Source: Sphingomonas lacusdianchii
Lineage (GTDB): Bacteria > Pseudomonadota > Alphaproteobacteria > Sphingomonadales > Sphingomonadaceae
Length of the DNA: 64,000 nucleotides
Reading direction: 5' to 3'
NCBI RefSeq assembly: GCF_022664395.1
Contig: NZ_JAKRET010000003.1
Location: 248,001 to 312,000, forward strand
Below, one piece after another: positions 27,451 through 36,502 of the stretch. The notes beneath the pieces are model-generated. The model was not told the DNA's origin. It saw nothing but the letters and a program-made list of their open reading frames with translations, and ran no database searches. Each line of letters opens with the position of its first letter. Within the stretch, counting starts at the first letter, position 1. A program made the translations under genes and the position numbers.

Positions 27451-28831
27451 CCGCCACCGTCATGCCATCGACCCTGAGCGTCGGCACGTTGACGCCCTGC
27501 CGATGCTCCAGATCGCCCGCCGCGGTCAGCGACGCGAGCATCGGGCGCAGATTGCCGGCGATGGTGATGCCCGACACCGGTCGCGTCACCTCGCCGCGTT
27601 CGATCAGGAAACCCGACGCCCCCCGGCTGTAATCGCCGGTGACCCCGTTCACCCCCTGCCCGATCAGTTCGGTGATCAGCACCCCGGTCTCGATATCCGC
27701 GATCAGCGCGTCGCGCGTGCCGCTGCCGCCCGCCAGATGGACGTTGCCGGTCGTCACCCCCGGCGGACCGCTCAATCCGCGCGAGGCATGGCCGGTCGGC
27801 TCCAGCCCCAATTGCCGCGCCGATGCGCTGTCGAGCAGCCACGTCTCCAGCACGCCGTGATCGACCAGCGCCATCGGCGACACCGCCAGCCCCTCGCCAT
27901 CGAACGGCCGCGCGCGCAGGCCATGCGGGCGGTGCGGGTCGTCGATGATCGACAGGTTGGTCGGCAGGATCGCATGGCCCATACAGTCGCGCAGGAAGCT
28001 GGTCCCGCGCGCGATCGACGGCCCGGAAATGGCGCCCAGGATATGCCCGATCAGGCTGCCGCCGACGCGCGGATCGAACACCACCGGCATCGCCCCGCCC
28101 GCCAGTCCCACCGGGTTGAGGCGCGCAACGACGCGCTCGCCCGCCCGCCGACCGACGCTCTCCGGGTCCTCCAGCATCGCGCGGTGCCGCGCCGAATGAT
28201 GCGCATGATCGCGCTGCATCCCCGCCCCCTCGCCCGCCAGCACGCTGGCCGAGATGCCGTGGCTGGTCACCGCATAGCCCTGCGCAAAGCCATGGCTGGT
28301 GGCGAAGGCGACGACGGCGCGGTTATAGCCGGCCGATCCCCCTTCCGAATTGCTGACGCCCGGCACGGCGCGCGCCGCATCCTCGACCGCCAGCGCCGCC
28401 TCGCGCAGCGCCTGTGGCGGCACGGCGCCACCGTCGTCGAGGTCGAGCAGCGGCGGCGCGCCGTGCAGCAGCCGCTCGGCCGGGGCGAGGCCCGCCCAGC
28501 GATCCTCGGGCGCGGCGCGCGCCATCGCCACCACCCGCTCGGCCAGCGCATCCAGCCCGGCATCGGACAGGTCGGACGTCGACACGCTCGCCGATCGCTT
28601 GCCCACGAACACCCGCAGACCCAGCTCGCTGCCCTCCGACCGGCCGACATCCTCCAGCTGTCCCAGCCGCACCGACACCGACAAGGCGGTATCGGCGACG
28701 AGGATCGCATCGGCGGCATCCGCGCCGTGCCGCTTGGCAAGGTCCATGGCGGCATGGGCACGATCGACGGCTTGGGACGGGGTCAGCATGGTCGGCAGAT
28801 GGGAAGCCGAAGCGGCGACGGCAACGCTCAT
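27443..28831 (-). CDS. pmbA: TldE/PmbA-type metallopeptidase subunit
   Basis: Subunit of the TldD/TldE peptidase, 462 residues, which processes modified peptides such as microcin B17 in E. coli. Family features are an N-terminal ADAILVADTALSVSVRLGQL with ELGLRVFVG, and the C-terminal GVNGVTGDYSRGASGFLIER. PmbA/TldE lacks the catalytic HExxxH of TldD, and none is seen here. ATG 28831 overlaps the ubiA stop (ATGA), which supports this start over an internal ATG at 28789. TldD itself is not in this window. Confidence 0.93.
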   Translation of the reverse strand: MSVAVAASASHLPTMLTPSQAVDRAHAAMDLAKRHGADAADAILVADTALSVSVRLGQLEDVGRSEGSELGLRVFVGKRSASVSTSDLSDAGLDALAERVVAMARAAPEDRWAGLAPAERLLHGAPPLLDLDDGGAVPPQALREAALAVEDAARAVPGVSNSEGGSAGYNRAVVAFATSHGFAQGYAVTSHGISASVLAGEGAGMQRDHAHHSARHRAMLEDPESVGRRAGERVVARLNPVGLAGGAMPVVFDPRVGGSLIGHILGAISGPSIARGTSFLRDCMGHAILPTNLSIIDDPHRPHGLRARPFDGEGLAVSPMALVDHGVLETWLLDSASARQLGLEPTGHASRGLSGPPGVTTGNVHLAGGSGTRDALIADIETGVLITELIGQGVNGVTGDYSRGASGFLIERGEVTRPVSGITIAGNLRPMLASLTAAGDLEHRQGVNVPTLRVDGMTVAGG

Positions 28832-29757
28832 GCCGCCTGCCCCACCACCAGCAGGCCAAGGAAGATCAGCAACCCGGCATCGCGGTTCGACCGGAAGCGG
28901 CGCAACGTGTTCGCACCCTCTGCGGGCTTCAGCGTCGCAACCTGCCAAACCAGATGCAGTGCGCCGGGCAGCAACGCGGCCAGCGCCAGCGGCGTCGGAA
29001 ACACCCGCCACACCGCTCCGGCCCAGCAGGCGATGGCGACGGCATAGAGCAACGTCACGCCCGGCCGCACCTTACTGCCCATCGCCCGTGCCGAGGACCG
29101 CACCCCGACCATCGCGTCATCCTCGATATCCTGACACGCATAGATGGTGTCGTAGCCGATCACCCACGCGATCGACCCGGCGTAGAGCAACGCCAATGGC
29201 AGCCAGTCGTCGTTCCCCATCTGCGCCCAAGCGACCGGCGCCGCCCACGAGAACACCATGCCCAGCCACGCCTGCGGCCACCAGGTGATGCGCTTCATGA
29301 ATGGATAGGCGGCGACCAGCATGAGGCTGGCCAGCGCCACGATCGCCGCGGTGAAGTTCAGTTGCAGCAACACCACCAACCCGATCAGGCTGAGGAACAC
29401 CAGCCAGACCCACGCCGCCTTCACCGACACCGCGCCGCTCGCCAACGGCCGATTGGCGGTCCGCGCCACCTGCCGGTCGAGATCGCGGTCGACGATGTCG
29501 TTATAGACGCATCCCGCGCCGCGCATCGCAATGCTGCCGATCAAGAACCATAGCAGCATGTCCCACTGCTCGATCGTGCGTCCCGACAGCGCCATCGCCC
29601 AGGCCCCCGGCCAATAGAGCAGCCACCAGCCAATCGGCCGGTCGAACCGTGCCAGCAGCGCGAACGGCCGTGCCGCCCGTGGCAGGATGGCGATCAGCCC
29701 GCGATGTTCGGTATCGGCAACCTGTTCGGACGCGGCGGCAGGACTTGGGGACGACAT
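28828..29757 (-). CDS. ubiA: 4-hydroxybenzoate polyprenyltransferase
   Basis: Integral-membrane prenyltransferase of 309 residues that attaches the polyprenyl tail to 4-hydroxybenzoate in ubiquinone synthesis. The first Asp-rich motif is NDIVDRDLDRQVARTANRPL, binding prenyl diphosphate through Mg; the second is YDTIYACQDIEDD. Eight or nine hydrophobic segments fit the UbiA fold. ATG 29757 follows AGGGGG closely; a GTG further upstream (29772) is less likely. First gene of ubiA-pmbA-cysQ and divergent from Mn-catalase. Confidence 0.95.
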   Translation of the reverse strand: MSSPSPAAASEQVADTEHRGLIAILPRAARPFALLARFDRPIGWWLLYWPGAWAMALSGRTIEQWDMLLWFLIGSIAMRGAGCVYNDIVDRDLDRQVARTANRPLASGAVSVKAAWVWLVFLSLIGLVVLLQLNFTAAIVALASLMLVAAYPFMKRITWWPQAWLGMVFSWAAPVAWAQMGNDDWLPLALLYAGSIAWVIGYDTIYACQDIEDDAMVGVRSSARAMGSKVRPGVTLLYAVAIACWAGAVWRVFPTPLALAALLPGALHLVWQVATLKPAEGANTLRRFRSNRDAGLLIFLGLLVVGQAA

Positions 29758-29936
29758 GCCCCCTGCTGCCACGGCTGCGCCCGAAGCGACAGGGGGAATG
29801 CGCCGCGACGAACCGCCCGTAAGGTAAGACCACTCGCGAAAACTGACGCAAGTTACGGAAATAAAGCCAAATTCCGCGCGACCTTCTGCATCGCCGACCC
29901 GTTGCAGCCCGACTGGTCTCCAGCGGAGTGTCCCCG

Positions 29937-30791
29937 ATGTACTATCACGACAAACGGCTTCAGTACCCCGTCACGGTCGAGCGCCCCGATCCGGCCTTCG
30001 CGCGGATGCTGCAACAGGCGATTGGCGGCGTCGAAGGCGAGATCCGCGTCTGCATGCAATATTTCTTCCAGGCATGGGGCAATCGCGCGCCGACCACTAA
30101 ATATCGCGACATGCTCCTGCACACCGCGACCGAAGAGATCGGCCATATCGAGATGCTGGCGACCGCCGTCGCGCTCAACCTCGAAACCGCCCCCGCCTCG
30201 CTGCAGGAGGAGGGCGCCAGCGACGGCATCGTCGGCGCGGTGATGGGCGGCCATAGCGCGAAGGCGTCGATCGAAGGACTGATCCACAAGAACCTGCTGT
30301 CGAGTGGACTTGCGGCAATGCCGATCGATTCCGACGGCGTGCCGTTCAACATGAGCCACATCTATGCCAGCGGCAACGTCGCCGCCGACATGTATTGCAA
30401 CGTCGCGGCGGAGAGCACCGGGCGCGTGCTGGCGGTTCGCCTGTTCAACGCCGCCCGCGACGACGGCATGAAGCGGATGCTGCATTACATGATCGCCCGC
30501 GACACCATGCACCAGCAGCAGTGGCTGGCGGTGGTCGAGGAACTGGGCGGGGCCGCCGCCAACCTGCCGATCCCCAACAGCTTCCCGCAGGAAATGGAGG
30601 ATCAGGCCAACAACTATAATTTCTACGCGACGTCGGTCGACGGCACCTTCCCCGAAGGTCGCTGGACCGATGGCCCCAGCGTCGACGGTCGCGGCGAGTT
30701 CACCGTGTTCCAGAACAAGCCATTGGGCGAGGAACCCGTCCTCGGTCCGGCCCGCCCTGACAGCGGCGCGCAGGACAAGCAGATCGGCTAA
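29937..30791 (+). CDS. Manganese catalase family protein
   Basis: Di-manganese, non-haem catalase of 284 residues that dismutates H2O2. It begins MYYHDKRLQYPV, the typical family N-terminus, followed by metal-site helices with EGEIRVCMQYFFQ, LHTATEEIGHIEML, and RDTMHQQQWLAVVEEL. The Glu and His ligands of the four-helix bundle are present. ATG 29937 is favoured over GTG 29928 because CGGAG lies 9 nt before it. Monocistronic. It is divergent from ubiA. Confidence 0.93.
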   Translation: MYYHDKRLQYPVTVERPDPAFARMLQQAIGGVEGEIRVCMQYFFQAWGNRAPTTKYRDMLLHTATEEIGHIEMLATAVALNLETAPASLQEEGASDGIVGAVMGGHSAKASIEGLIHKNLLSSGLAAMPIDSDGVPFNMSHIYASGNVAADMYCNVAAESTGRVLAVRLFNAARDDGMKRMLHYMIARDTMHQQQWLAVVEELGGAAANLPIPNSFPQEMEDQANNYNFYATSVDGTFPEGRWTDGPSVDGRGEFTVFQNKPLGEEPVLGPARPDSGAQDKQIG

Positions 30792-30840
30792 ACCGGCAAT
30801 CCCCGCCGTCCCGTCCTGCGGGGCGGCGGGTCGCAATCGC

Positions 30841-31038
30841 TCAGCGCGCCTTGGCCTGCTTCGCATAATGATGGTGCATGGCGACGCAGCCCGCCGCCGC
30901 GCCCAGCAGCCCATGCCCCTTGCCGACGAAATGGCCGGCGACCGCGCCGGCAGCGGCACCGCGTACGCAGCCCTTGGCGAATGCCGGTTGCGCCGCCAGC
31001 ATCGCCAGCGGCAGGACGATCAGCGAAACCGAACGCAT
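30841..31038 (-). CDS. Small exported Gly/Ala-rich protein
   Basis: Predicted 65-residue protein. A signal peptide ends at QPAFA, leaving a 43-residue mature chain with a Gly-zipper-like hydrophobic stretch (GAAAGAVAGHFVGKGHGLLG) and a His-rich end. Small glycine-zipper proteins of this type associate with the envelope. AAGGAGG lies 6 nt before the ATG, so translation is well supported. Function unknown. Confidence 0.75.
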   Translation of the reverse strand: MRSVSLIVLPLAMLAAQPAFAKGCVRGAAAGAVAGHFVGKGHGLLGAAAGCVAMHHHYAKQAKAR

Positions 31039-31172
31039 GTCGAACCTCCTTCGGACACCATGTCCGATGCCGGATACAGTGCCCGAAACGACGGATTTGT
31101 TGCGTTAAACCTTCGTCATGCCGCGGTCACGAACCGGTCGCGCGCGCGGCCGATCACGGCTACAGACGGCGC

Positions 31173-31448
31173 ATGGACCTTGACCAGTTGCTCAGCCATT
31201 ATTTCGGATCGACCGACCCCGAAACCGCCGATCCGGCGACGATCGCCGCCGCCCGCGAACGCATGGGCATCGACTTCGGGGTCGAGCGCGATCCGTCGCG
31301 CCGCTTCGCGCTGTGGACGCTGATGGACGCGCTTGGCTTCGCCCCGGCCCCCGCCGAAGCGTTCGAGAAGGAACCGGCGCTGCGCGCGGCGGCCGATCGC
31401 TATCTCGATGCCGCCTACCGCATCGAACGCGACGCGGAAACGCCGTGA
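31173..31448 (+). CDS. Small hypothetical protein coupled to gdx
   Basis: Predicted 91-residue soluble, acidic protein (MDLDQLLSHYFGSTDPE...). No family recognised. It has a compact N-terminal helix and a C-terminal helical region rich in Ala and Glu. Its TGA (31446-31448) overlaps the gdx ATG in TGATG, implying coupled translation. The ATG at 31173 lacks a clear ribosome-binding site. Confidence 0.65.
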   Translation: MDLDQLLSHYFGSTDPETADPATIAAARERMGIDFGVERDPSRRFALWTLMDALGFAPAPAEAFEKEPALRAAADRYLDAAYRIERDAETP

Positions 31449-31762
31449 TGCCATGGGTGATGCTGACCGTCGCCGGACTGCTGGAGATCGTCTGGGCCTA
31501 TTACATGAAGCTGTCCGACGGCTTTTCGAAACCGCTGCCGACCATCGCCACCTTCGTCACGATGTTTCTGAGCTTCGGGCTGCTCTCACTCGCGATGAAG
31601 CAATTGCCGCTCGGCACCAGCTACATGGTATGGACCGGTATCGGCGCGCTCGGCGCGTTCGTGGTCGGCATCGTCCTGCTCGGCGAAGCGGTGACGCCGC
31701 TGCGCCTGACCGCGGCGGCGATGCTGCTCGGCGGGCTGGTGCTGATGAAGCTGGCGTCCTAA
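31448..31762 (+). CDS. SMR transporter, guanidinium exporter (Gdx/SugE) type
   Basis: Four-helix inner-membrane small multidrug resistance protein, 104 residues. The membrane Glu occurs in GLLEIVWAYYMKLSDGFS, and LPLGTSYMVWTGIGALGAF matches the Gdx/SugE subgroup, which exports guanidinium, more than EmrE. It overlaps the upstream small gene. Promoter and any guanidine riboswitch are not evident. Confidence 0.85.
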   Translation: MPWVMLTVAGLLEIVWAYYMKLSDGFSKPLPTIATFVTMFLSFGLLSLAMKQLPLGTSYMVWTGIGALGAFVVGIVLLGEAVTPLRLTAAAMLLGGLVLMKLAS

Positions 31763-31771
31763 CCGGCGTCC

Positions 31772-32515
31772 ATGCCCGCTACCCCCGCTTGGCCGCCCGA
31801 TTCGTCGCCCCGCCTGTTCGTCGATCAGCCGCTCGGTCAGGGCGCACAGATCCGCCTCGACGGCGCGCAGGCGCATTATCTGCTGTCGGTGATGCGCATG
31901 AAGGACGGCGACACCGTCCGCCTGTTCGACGACCGGACCGGCGAATGGCGCGGTGTCGCGACACAGGTCCGCAAGCGCGACCTGATCCTCGACGTGACCG
32001 ACCATCTGCGCGACCGCGAGATCGTACCCGACCTCTGGCTGTGCATCGCCCCGACCAAGAAGGGCCGCATCGACTGGGTGATCGAAAAGGCGTGCGAGCT
32101 GGGTGTCGACCGCATTCTGTCGGTGCTGACCCGCCGCACCGTCGTCGATCGCCTGAACCTCGATCGCCTGCGCGCGCACGCGGTCGAGGCGGCCGAGCAG
32201 TGCGGCCGCACCGCGCTTCCCGAACTCGCCGAACCGGTCAAGCTGACGGCGTTGCTGCGCGACTGGCCCGAGACCCGCACGCTGTTCTTCGCCGACGAAA
32301 CCGGCGGCGTGCCCGCCGTCGGGGCGATGCGTGCTCATCCCGGCCCCGCCGCGATCCTGATCGGCCCCGAAGGCGGATTCGACCCCGAGGAACGCGACGC
32401 GGTCCGCGCCCTGCCCCAGGCGGTCGGCATCGCGCTCGGCCCCCGCATCCTGCGCGCGGAGACGGCGGCGGCGGCGGCGACCGCCTTGTGGATGGCGGCG
32501 GCCGGCGACTGGTAG
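31772..32515 (+). CDS. rsmE: 16S rRNA (uracil-1498-N3)-methyltransferase
   Basis: SPOUT-class SAM-dependent methyltransferase, 247 residues, modifying U1498 of 16S rRNA. The N-terminal PUA-like part is followed by the knotted SPOUT domain with CIAPTKKGRIDWVIEKACEL, AAEQCGRTALPEL and ILIGPEGGFDPEER, then LGPRILRAETAAAAA. Length and motifs are family-typical. It begins 9 nt after gdx, and gshA follows about 67 nt downstream on the same strand. Confidence 0.96.
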   Translation: MPATPAWPPDSSPRLFVDQPLGQGAQIRLDGAQAHYLLSVMRMKDGDTVRLFDDRTGEWRGVATQVRKRDLILDVTDHLRDREIVPDLWLCIAPTKKGRIDWVIEKACELGVDRILSVLTRRTVVDRLNLDRLRAHAVEAAEQCGRTALPELAEPVKLTALLRDWPETRTLFFADETGGVPAVGAMRAHPGPAAILIGPEGGFDPEERDAVRALPQAVGIALGPRILRAETAAAAATALWMAAAGDW

Positions 32516-32582
32516 CGGCGCTATACCCATATCAACGACAGCCCCCTAGCGTCGCCCCTCCGCCCCGTTTATGGGCGCGACC

Positions 32583-33956
32583 ATGAGCACGAAGACCGTT
32601 TCGGACAGCAACGCAGCGGCCATCGAGGACCGCTCGCAACTGATCGCCTATTTTGCGGGGGGCGAGAAGCCGGCGGAGCGCTGGCGGATCGGTACCGAGC
32701 ACGAGAAATTCGTCTACCGCACCCGCGATCACGCGGCGCCGTCCTATGACGAACCGGGCGGCATCCGCGACCTGCTCGCCGGCCTCGAACGCTTCGGCTG
32801 GCGCCCGGTCGAAGAGGGCGGCAAGGTCATCGCGCTGACCGGCAAGGACGGATCGGTCAGCCTCGAACCTGCCGGGCAGTTCGAACTGTCGGGCGCGCCG
32901 CTCGAAAACCTGCACCAGACCTGTGCCGAAACCGGTCGCCATCTCGATCAGGTGAAGGCGGTCGGCGACGAACTCGGCCTCGGCTTCCTTGGTCTCGGCA
33001 TGTGGCCCGACAAGCGGCGCGACGAACTGCCGATCATGCCCAAGGGCCGCTATGGCATCATGCTTAACCATATGCCGCGCGTCGGCACCATGGGCCTCGA
33101 CATGATGCTGCGTACCTGCACCATCCAGGTCAACCTCGACTATGCGAGCGAGGCGGACATGGTGCAGAAATTCCGCGTCGGCCTCGCGCTGCAGCCGCTC
33201 GCGACCGCGCTGTTCGCCAATTCGCCTTTTACGGAAGGGCTGCCCAACGGCCAGCTTTCCTATCGCTCGCACATCTGGTCCGACACCGATCCGGCACGCA
33301 CCGGCATGCTGCCCTTCGTGTTCGAGGACGGGTTCGGCTATGAACGCTATGCCGACTATGCGCTCGATGTGCCGATGTACTTCGTCTATCGCGACGGTCG
33401 CTATATCGACGCCGCCGGCCTGTCGTTCCGCGACTTCCTGAAGGGCGAACTGGCGGTCCTGCCGGGCGAGAAGCCGACGATGGACGACTGGGCCGACCAT
33501 CTCTCCACCGCTTTCCCCGAAGTGCGGCTCAAGACCTTTCTTGAAATGCGCGGTGCCGATGGTGGTCCATGGGGGCGCATCTGCGCGCTGCCCGCCTTCT
33601 GGGTGGGGCTGCTCTACGACCAGGGCGCGCTCGACGCGGCATGGAATCTGGTCAAGGGCTGGTCGATCGACGACCGGCAGGCGCTGCGCGACGCGGTCCC
33701 GGCGCTCGGTCTCGACGCGCCGCTGCCCGGCGGCGGTCGCCTGCGCGACGTCGCGGGCGAGGTGCTCGACATCGCCGGACGCGGCCTCTCCGCCCGCCGC
33801 CGCCTCGGCCCGTCGGGCGAGGACGAAAGTGGCTTCCTCGAACCGCTGCGCGAGGTCGTCCGGTCGGGCAAGGTCCCGGCACAGGTGCTGCTCGACAGGT
33901 TCGCCGGCGAATGGGCCGGCGACCTGACGAACGTCTACGACGAATACAGCTTCTGA
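32583..33956 (+). CDS. gshA: Glutamate-cysteine ligase, plant/alphaproteobacterial type
   Basis: Catalyses the first step of glutathione synthesis (gamma-glutamylcysteine formation), 457 residues. Landmarks are WRIGTEHEKFVYR, DGSVSLEPAGQFELSGAPL, GLGMWPDKRRDELPIMPKGR and RTCTIQVNLDY. The enzyme is of the plant-like class found in alphaproteobacteria. Two in-frame ATGs (32571, 32583) lack a strong Shine-Dalgarno; the second is given. The rsmE-gshA order recurs in related genomes. Confidence 0.95.
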   Translation: MSTKTVSDSNAAAIEDRSQLIAYFAGGEKPAERWRIGTEHEKFVYRTRDHAAPSYDEPGGIRDLLAGLERFGWRPVEEGGKVIALTGKDGSVSLEPAGQFELSGAPLENLHQTCAETGRHLDQVKAVGDELGLGFLGLGMWPDKRRDELPIMPKGRYGIMLNHMPRVGTMGLDMMLRTCTIQVNLDYASEADMVQKFRVGLALQPLATALFANSPFTEGLPNGQLSYRSHIWSDTDPARTGMLPFVFEDGFGYERYADYALDVPMYFVYRDGRYIDAAGLSFRDFLKGELAVLPGEKPTMDDWADHLSTAFPEVRLKTFLEMRGADGGPWGRICALPAFWVGLLYDQGALDAAWNLVKGWSIDDRQALRDAVPALGLDAPLPGGGRLRDVAGEVLDIAGRGLSARRRLGPSGEDESGFLEPLREVVRSGKVPAQVLLDRFAGEWAGDLTNVYDEYSF

Positions 33957-33998
33957 TATTTGGTTAATCCGGATGACGATTTTCCGTATTCATCGAAC

Positions 33999-34012
33999 TG
34001 CAATCGGTTTCA
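33999..34012. promoter_or_regulatory. Candidate LacI-family operator
   Basis: TGCAATCGGTTTCA, an imperfect 14-bp palindrome centred on CG, fits the LacI-family operator pattern (TGaaAcCGgTTtCA). It lies 70 nt upstream of the TonB receptor. A 13-base match occurs at 58208-58220. Confidence 0.5.
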
Positions 34013-34081
34013 CGCGTAACTGTCACTGACGACGCATAGGCGATCCCGGCCCGCGTTTCCGCGGTTCCGGGAGGGAATTTG

Positions 34082-36484
34082 ATGTTGTCCGTTACCTTGC
34101 AGGTGCGCCGTCGCGCGCGCCTGTTGCTTGCATCCTCGCTTGCGTCGCTGATCCTCGTCGCCCCTGCGGCGGCGCAGCAGATCGCGCCGCAGCCTGCTGC
34201 CGACGCCTCGACCGAGACGAACGATCAAGGCGATGCCACCGTCGTCGTGACCGGCAAGCGCACCACCCGCTCGGCCGTCGTCCTCGAAGCTGCCGAAATC
34301 CAGAAGGTCCTGCCCGGCGTCAACCCGGTCAAGGCGATCCAGACGCTGCCCGGCGTGCAGTTCGAAACCGCCGATCCATGGGGTAACAACGAACAGAATA
34401 TCGCGCTGTTCGTCCACGGCTTCAACCAGAACCAGCTGGGCTTCACCCTCGACGGCGTGCCGCTCGGCGACCAGTCCTATGGCAATTTCAACAGCCTGTC
34501 GCCGCAGCGCGCGGTCATCAGCGAAAATGTCGCGCGCGTCCGCCTGACCGCCGGTGCCGCCGACCTCGCCACCGCATCGGCCAGCAATCTGGGCGGCGGT
34601 CTGGAAACCTATACCAGCGATCCGGCAGCGGAAATGGGCGGCCGTTTCGGCCAGACCTTCGGCAGCTACGACGCCAGCCGCAGCTATCTGCGCCTCGACA
34701 CCGGCCGTTTCGATGCGCTGGGCGGCAGCAACGCGCTCTACATCTCGGGCGTCCGCCAGAACGCCCGCGCATGGGAATTCGACGCCCGGCAAAAGGGGTG
34801 GCAGGCCAACGCCAAGTTCGTCCACACCACGCCGACCACCACGCTGACCGGCTATTTCGCCTATAGCCAGAAGGACGAACCGAACCAGGATTCGGTCGCG
34901 CGCAACACCGGCAGCTTCGAACCCTATTACCGCACCGTCCTCTATCCCGACTGGCAGCGGGCGCTCGCCTATCTCGATGCGAACGGTGCGCCGCCGTCGA
35001 ACAACCCGGCCAACTACACCAACTATTATGGCGACGCGCAGCGTACCGACTATCTCGCCTATCTGAAGCTCGAACAGAAGCTCGGCGACGGCGTCGTCTT
35101 CAAGCTCCAGCCCTATTACCATCATGACGATGGTCAGGGGCAGATCGTCGGTCCGATCTCGGTCGCGGGCCTGCCGGGGCTGTTCCGCATCTATTATCCC
35201 GGTCAGAATCTGAAGCAGGTCTTCGGCAATTCGGGCTATGCGCTGCGCACCACCGAATATGGCATCAGCCGCGTCGGTTCGCTGGCGGCGGTGACCGTCA
35301 CCAGCGGCGACCACGTCTTCGACATCGGCGGCTGGTACGAACATAACCGCAATACCATCTTCCGCCGCTGGTATGCGGTCCCGGTCGGCAGCCCACCCTC
35401 GCCCTATGAATATGCCGACCCGGCGCTGCGCCGGCTGACCCAATATGCCAGCGTCACCGAATATGATCTGGTCCAGCTGCACGTGCAGGACCGGTGGCAG
35501 GTGACCCCGGCCCTGGCGATCGAGGGCGGCTTCAAATCCAGCCTGCAATTTGCCGAAGGCCGCATTCCGGTCCAGCCGCTGCCGGGCGCCTTGCCCGGCT
35601 CGTCGACCGGCTTTCCGCAGGGACAGCTCGACACCCGCAAATGGTTCCTGCCCGCGATCGGCGCGGTATGGGACGTGACGCCCAGCGACCAGATTTTCGG
35701 CCATATCCAGAAGAATGTGCGCCAGTTCCAGGCGTCGGTCGCCGCCGGCCTGTCGCCCTTCGCCGTCGGCAGCCAGCAGGCGTTCGACCAGATCAAGGCG
35801 AACACCCAGCCCGAATCGTCATGGACCTACGAAGCCGGCATCCGCTCGCGCCACAATGTCGATCTCGGCCCGATCACCGCGATTGAGGGACAACTCAGCG
35901 CCTATCACGTCGATTTCAGCAACCGCCTGCTGCAGATCAGCGCGACGCCGGTCATCGCCTCGGTCATCGGCGGCGTGTCGATCCTGCAGAATGTCGGCGG
36001 CGTAACCACCAACGGCATCGATGCCGCGGCGACGTTGCGCTTCGGGCCGGGCTTCTCGATCTACAATGCGCTGTCGTACAACCGGTCGCGCTACGACGAC
36101 GACTATGTCAGCGGCACCACGACCATCGCGACGGCGGGCAAGGACGTGCCGAACGTCGCGCGCTGGCTGAACAAGACCGTCGTCACCGCCGCGTCGGGAC
36201 CGTTCGAGGTGCAGGCGATCGGCGATTTCGTCGGCCGCCGCTTCGCGACCTATACCAACGACCAGTCGGTACCGGGCCGCTATCTCGTCAGCCTGCAGGC
36301 CAGCTACACGCTGCCCGAGACCCTCGGGCTGGGCCTGCGCAACCCACGCCTGTCGGTTAACATCACCAATTTGACCGATCGCAAGGGCGTCTACGAGATC
36401 ATCGTCGGTGCCGCCGCGCGGACCTTCAACACCTATGCGCAGCCGCCGCGCATGGCGTTCTTCACCCTGTCGGGCGGGTTCTGA
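34082..36484 (+). CDS. TonB-dependent outer-membrane receptor
   Basis: Outer-membrane receptor of 800 residues. A signal peptide ending APAAAQ is followed by ATVVVTGKRTTRSAV, a plug domain with NPVKAIQTLPGVQFETADPWG, NIALFVHGFNQNQLGFTLDG and GLETYTS, then a long barrel ending in TLSGGF with terminal Phe. The start is ATG 34082, after GGGAGGG (34069-34075). A LacI-like operator upstream suggests control by a carbohydrate signal. The substrate is unknown, and a nearby M61 peptidase lies 1.4 kb away. Confidence 0.92.
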   Translation: MLSVTLQVRRRARLLLASSLASLILVAPAAAQQIAPQPAADASTETNDQGDATVVVTGKRTTRSAVVLEAAEIQKVLPGVNPVKAIQTLPGVQFETADPWGNNEQNIALFVHGFNQNQLGFTLDGVPLGDQSYGNFNSLSPQRAVISENVARVRLTAGAADLATASASNLGGGLETYTSDPAAEMGGRFGQTFGSYDASRSYLRLDTGRFDALGGSNALYISGVRQNARAWEFDARQKGWQANAKFVHTTPTTTLTGYFAYSQKDEPNQDSVARNTGSFEPYYRTVLYPDWQRALAYLDANGAPPSNNPANYTNYYGDAQRTDYLAYLKLEQKLGDGVVFKLQPYYHHDDGQGQIVGPISVAGLPGLFRIYYPGQNLKQVFGNSGYALRTTEYGISRVGSLAAVTVTSGDHVFDIGGWYEHNRNTIFRRWYAVPVGSPPSPYEYADPALRRLTQYASVTEYDLVQLHVQDRWQVTPALAIEGGFKSSLQFAEGRIPVQPLPGALPGSSTGFPQGQLDTRKWFLPAIGAVWDVTPSDQIFGHIQKNVRQFQASVAAGLSPFAVGSQQAFDQIKANTQPESSWTYEAGIRSRHNVDLGPITAIEGQLSAYHVDFSNRLLQISATPVIASVIGGVSILQNVGGVTTNGIDAAATLRFGPGFSIYNALSYNRSRYDDDYVSGTTTIATAGKDVPNVARWLNKTVVTAASGPFEVQAIGDFVGRRFATYTNDQSVPGRYLVSLQASYTLPETLGLGLRNPRLSVNITNLTDRKGVYEIIVGAAARTFNTYAQPPRMAFFTLSGGF

Positions 36485-36502
36485 TCGGGTCGGGCGGGGG
36501 CG

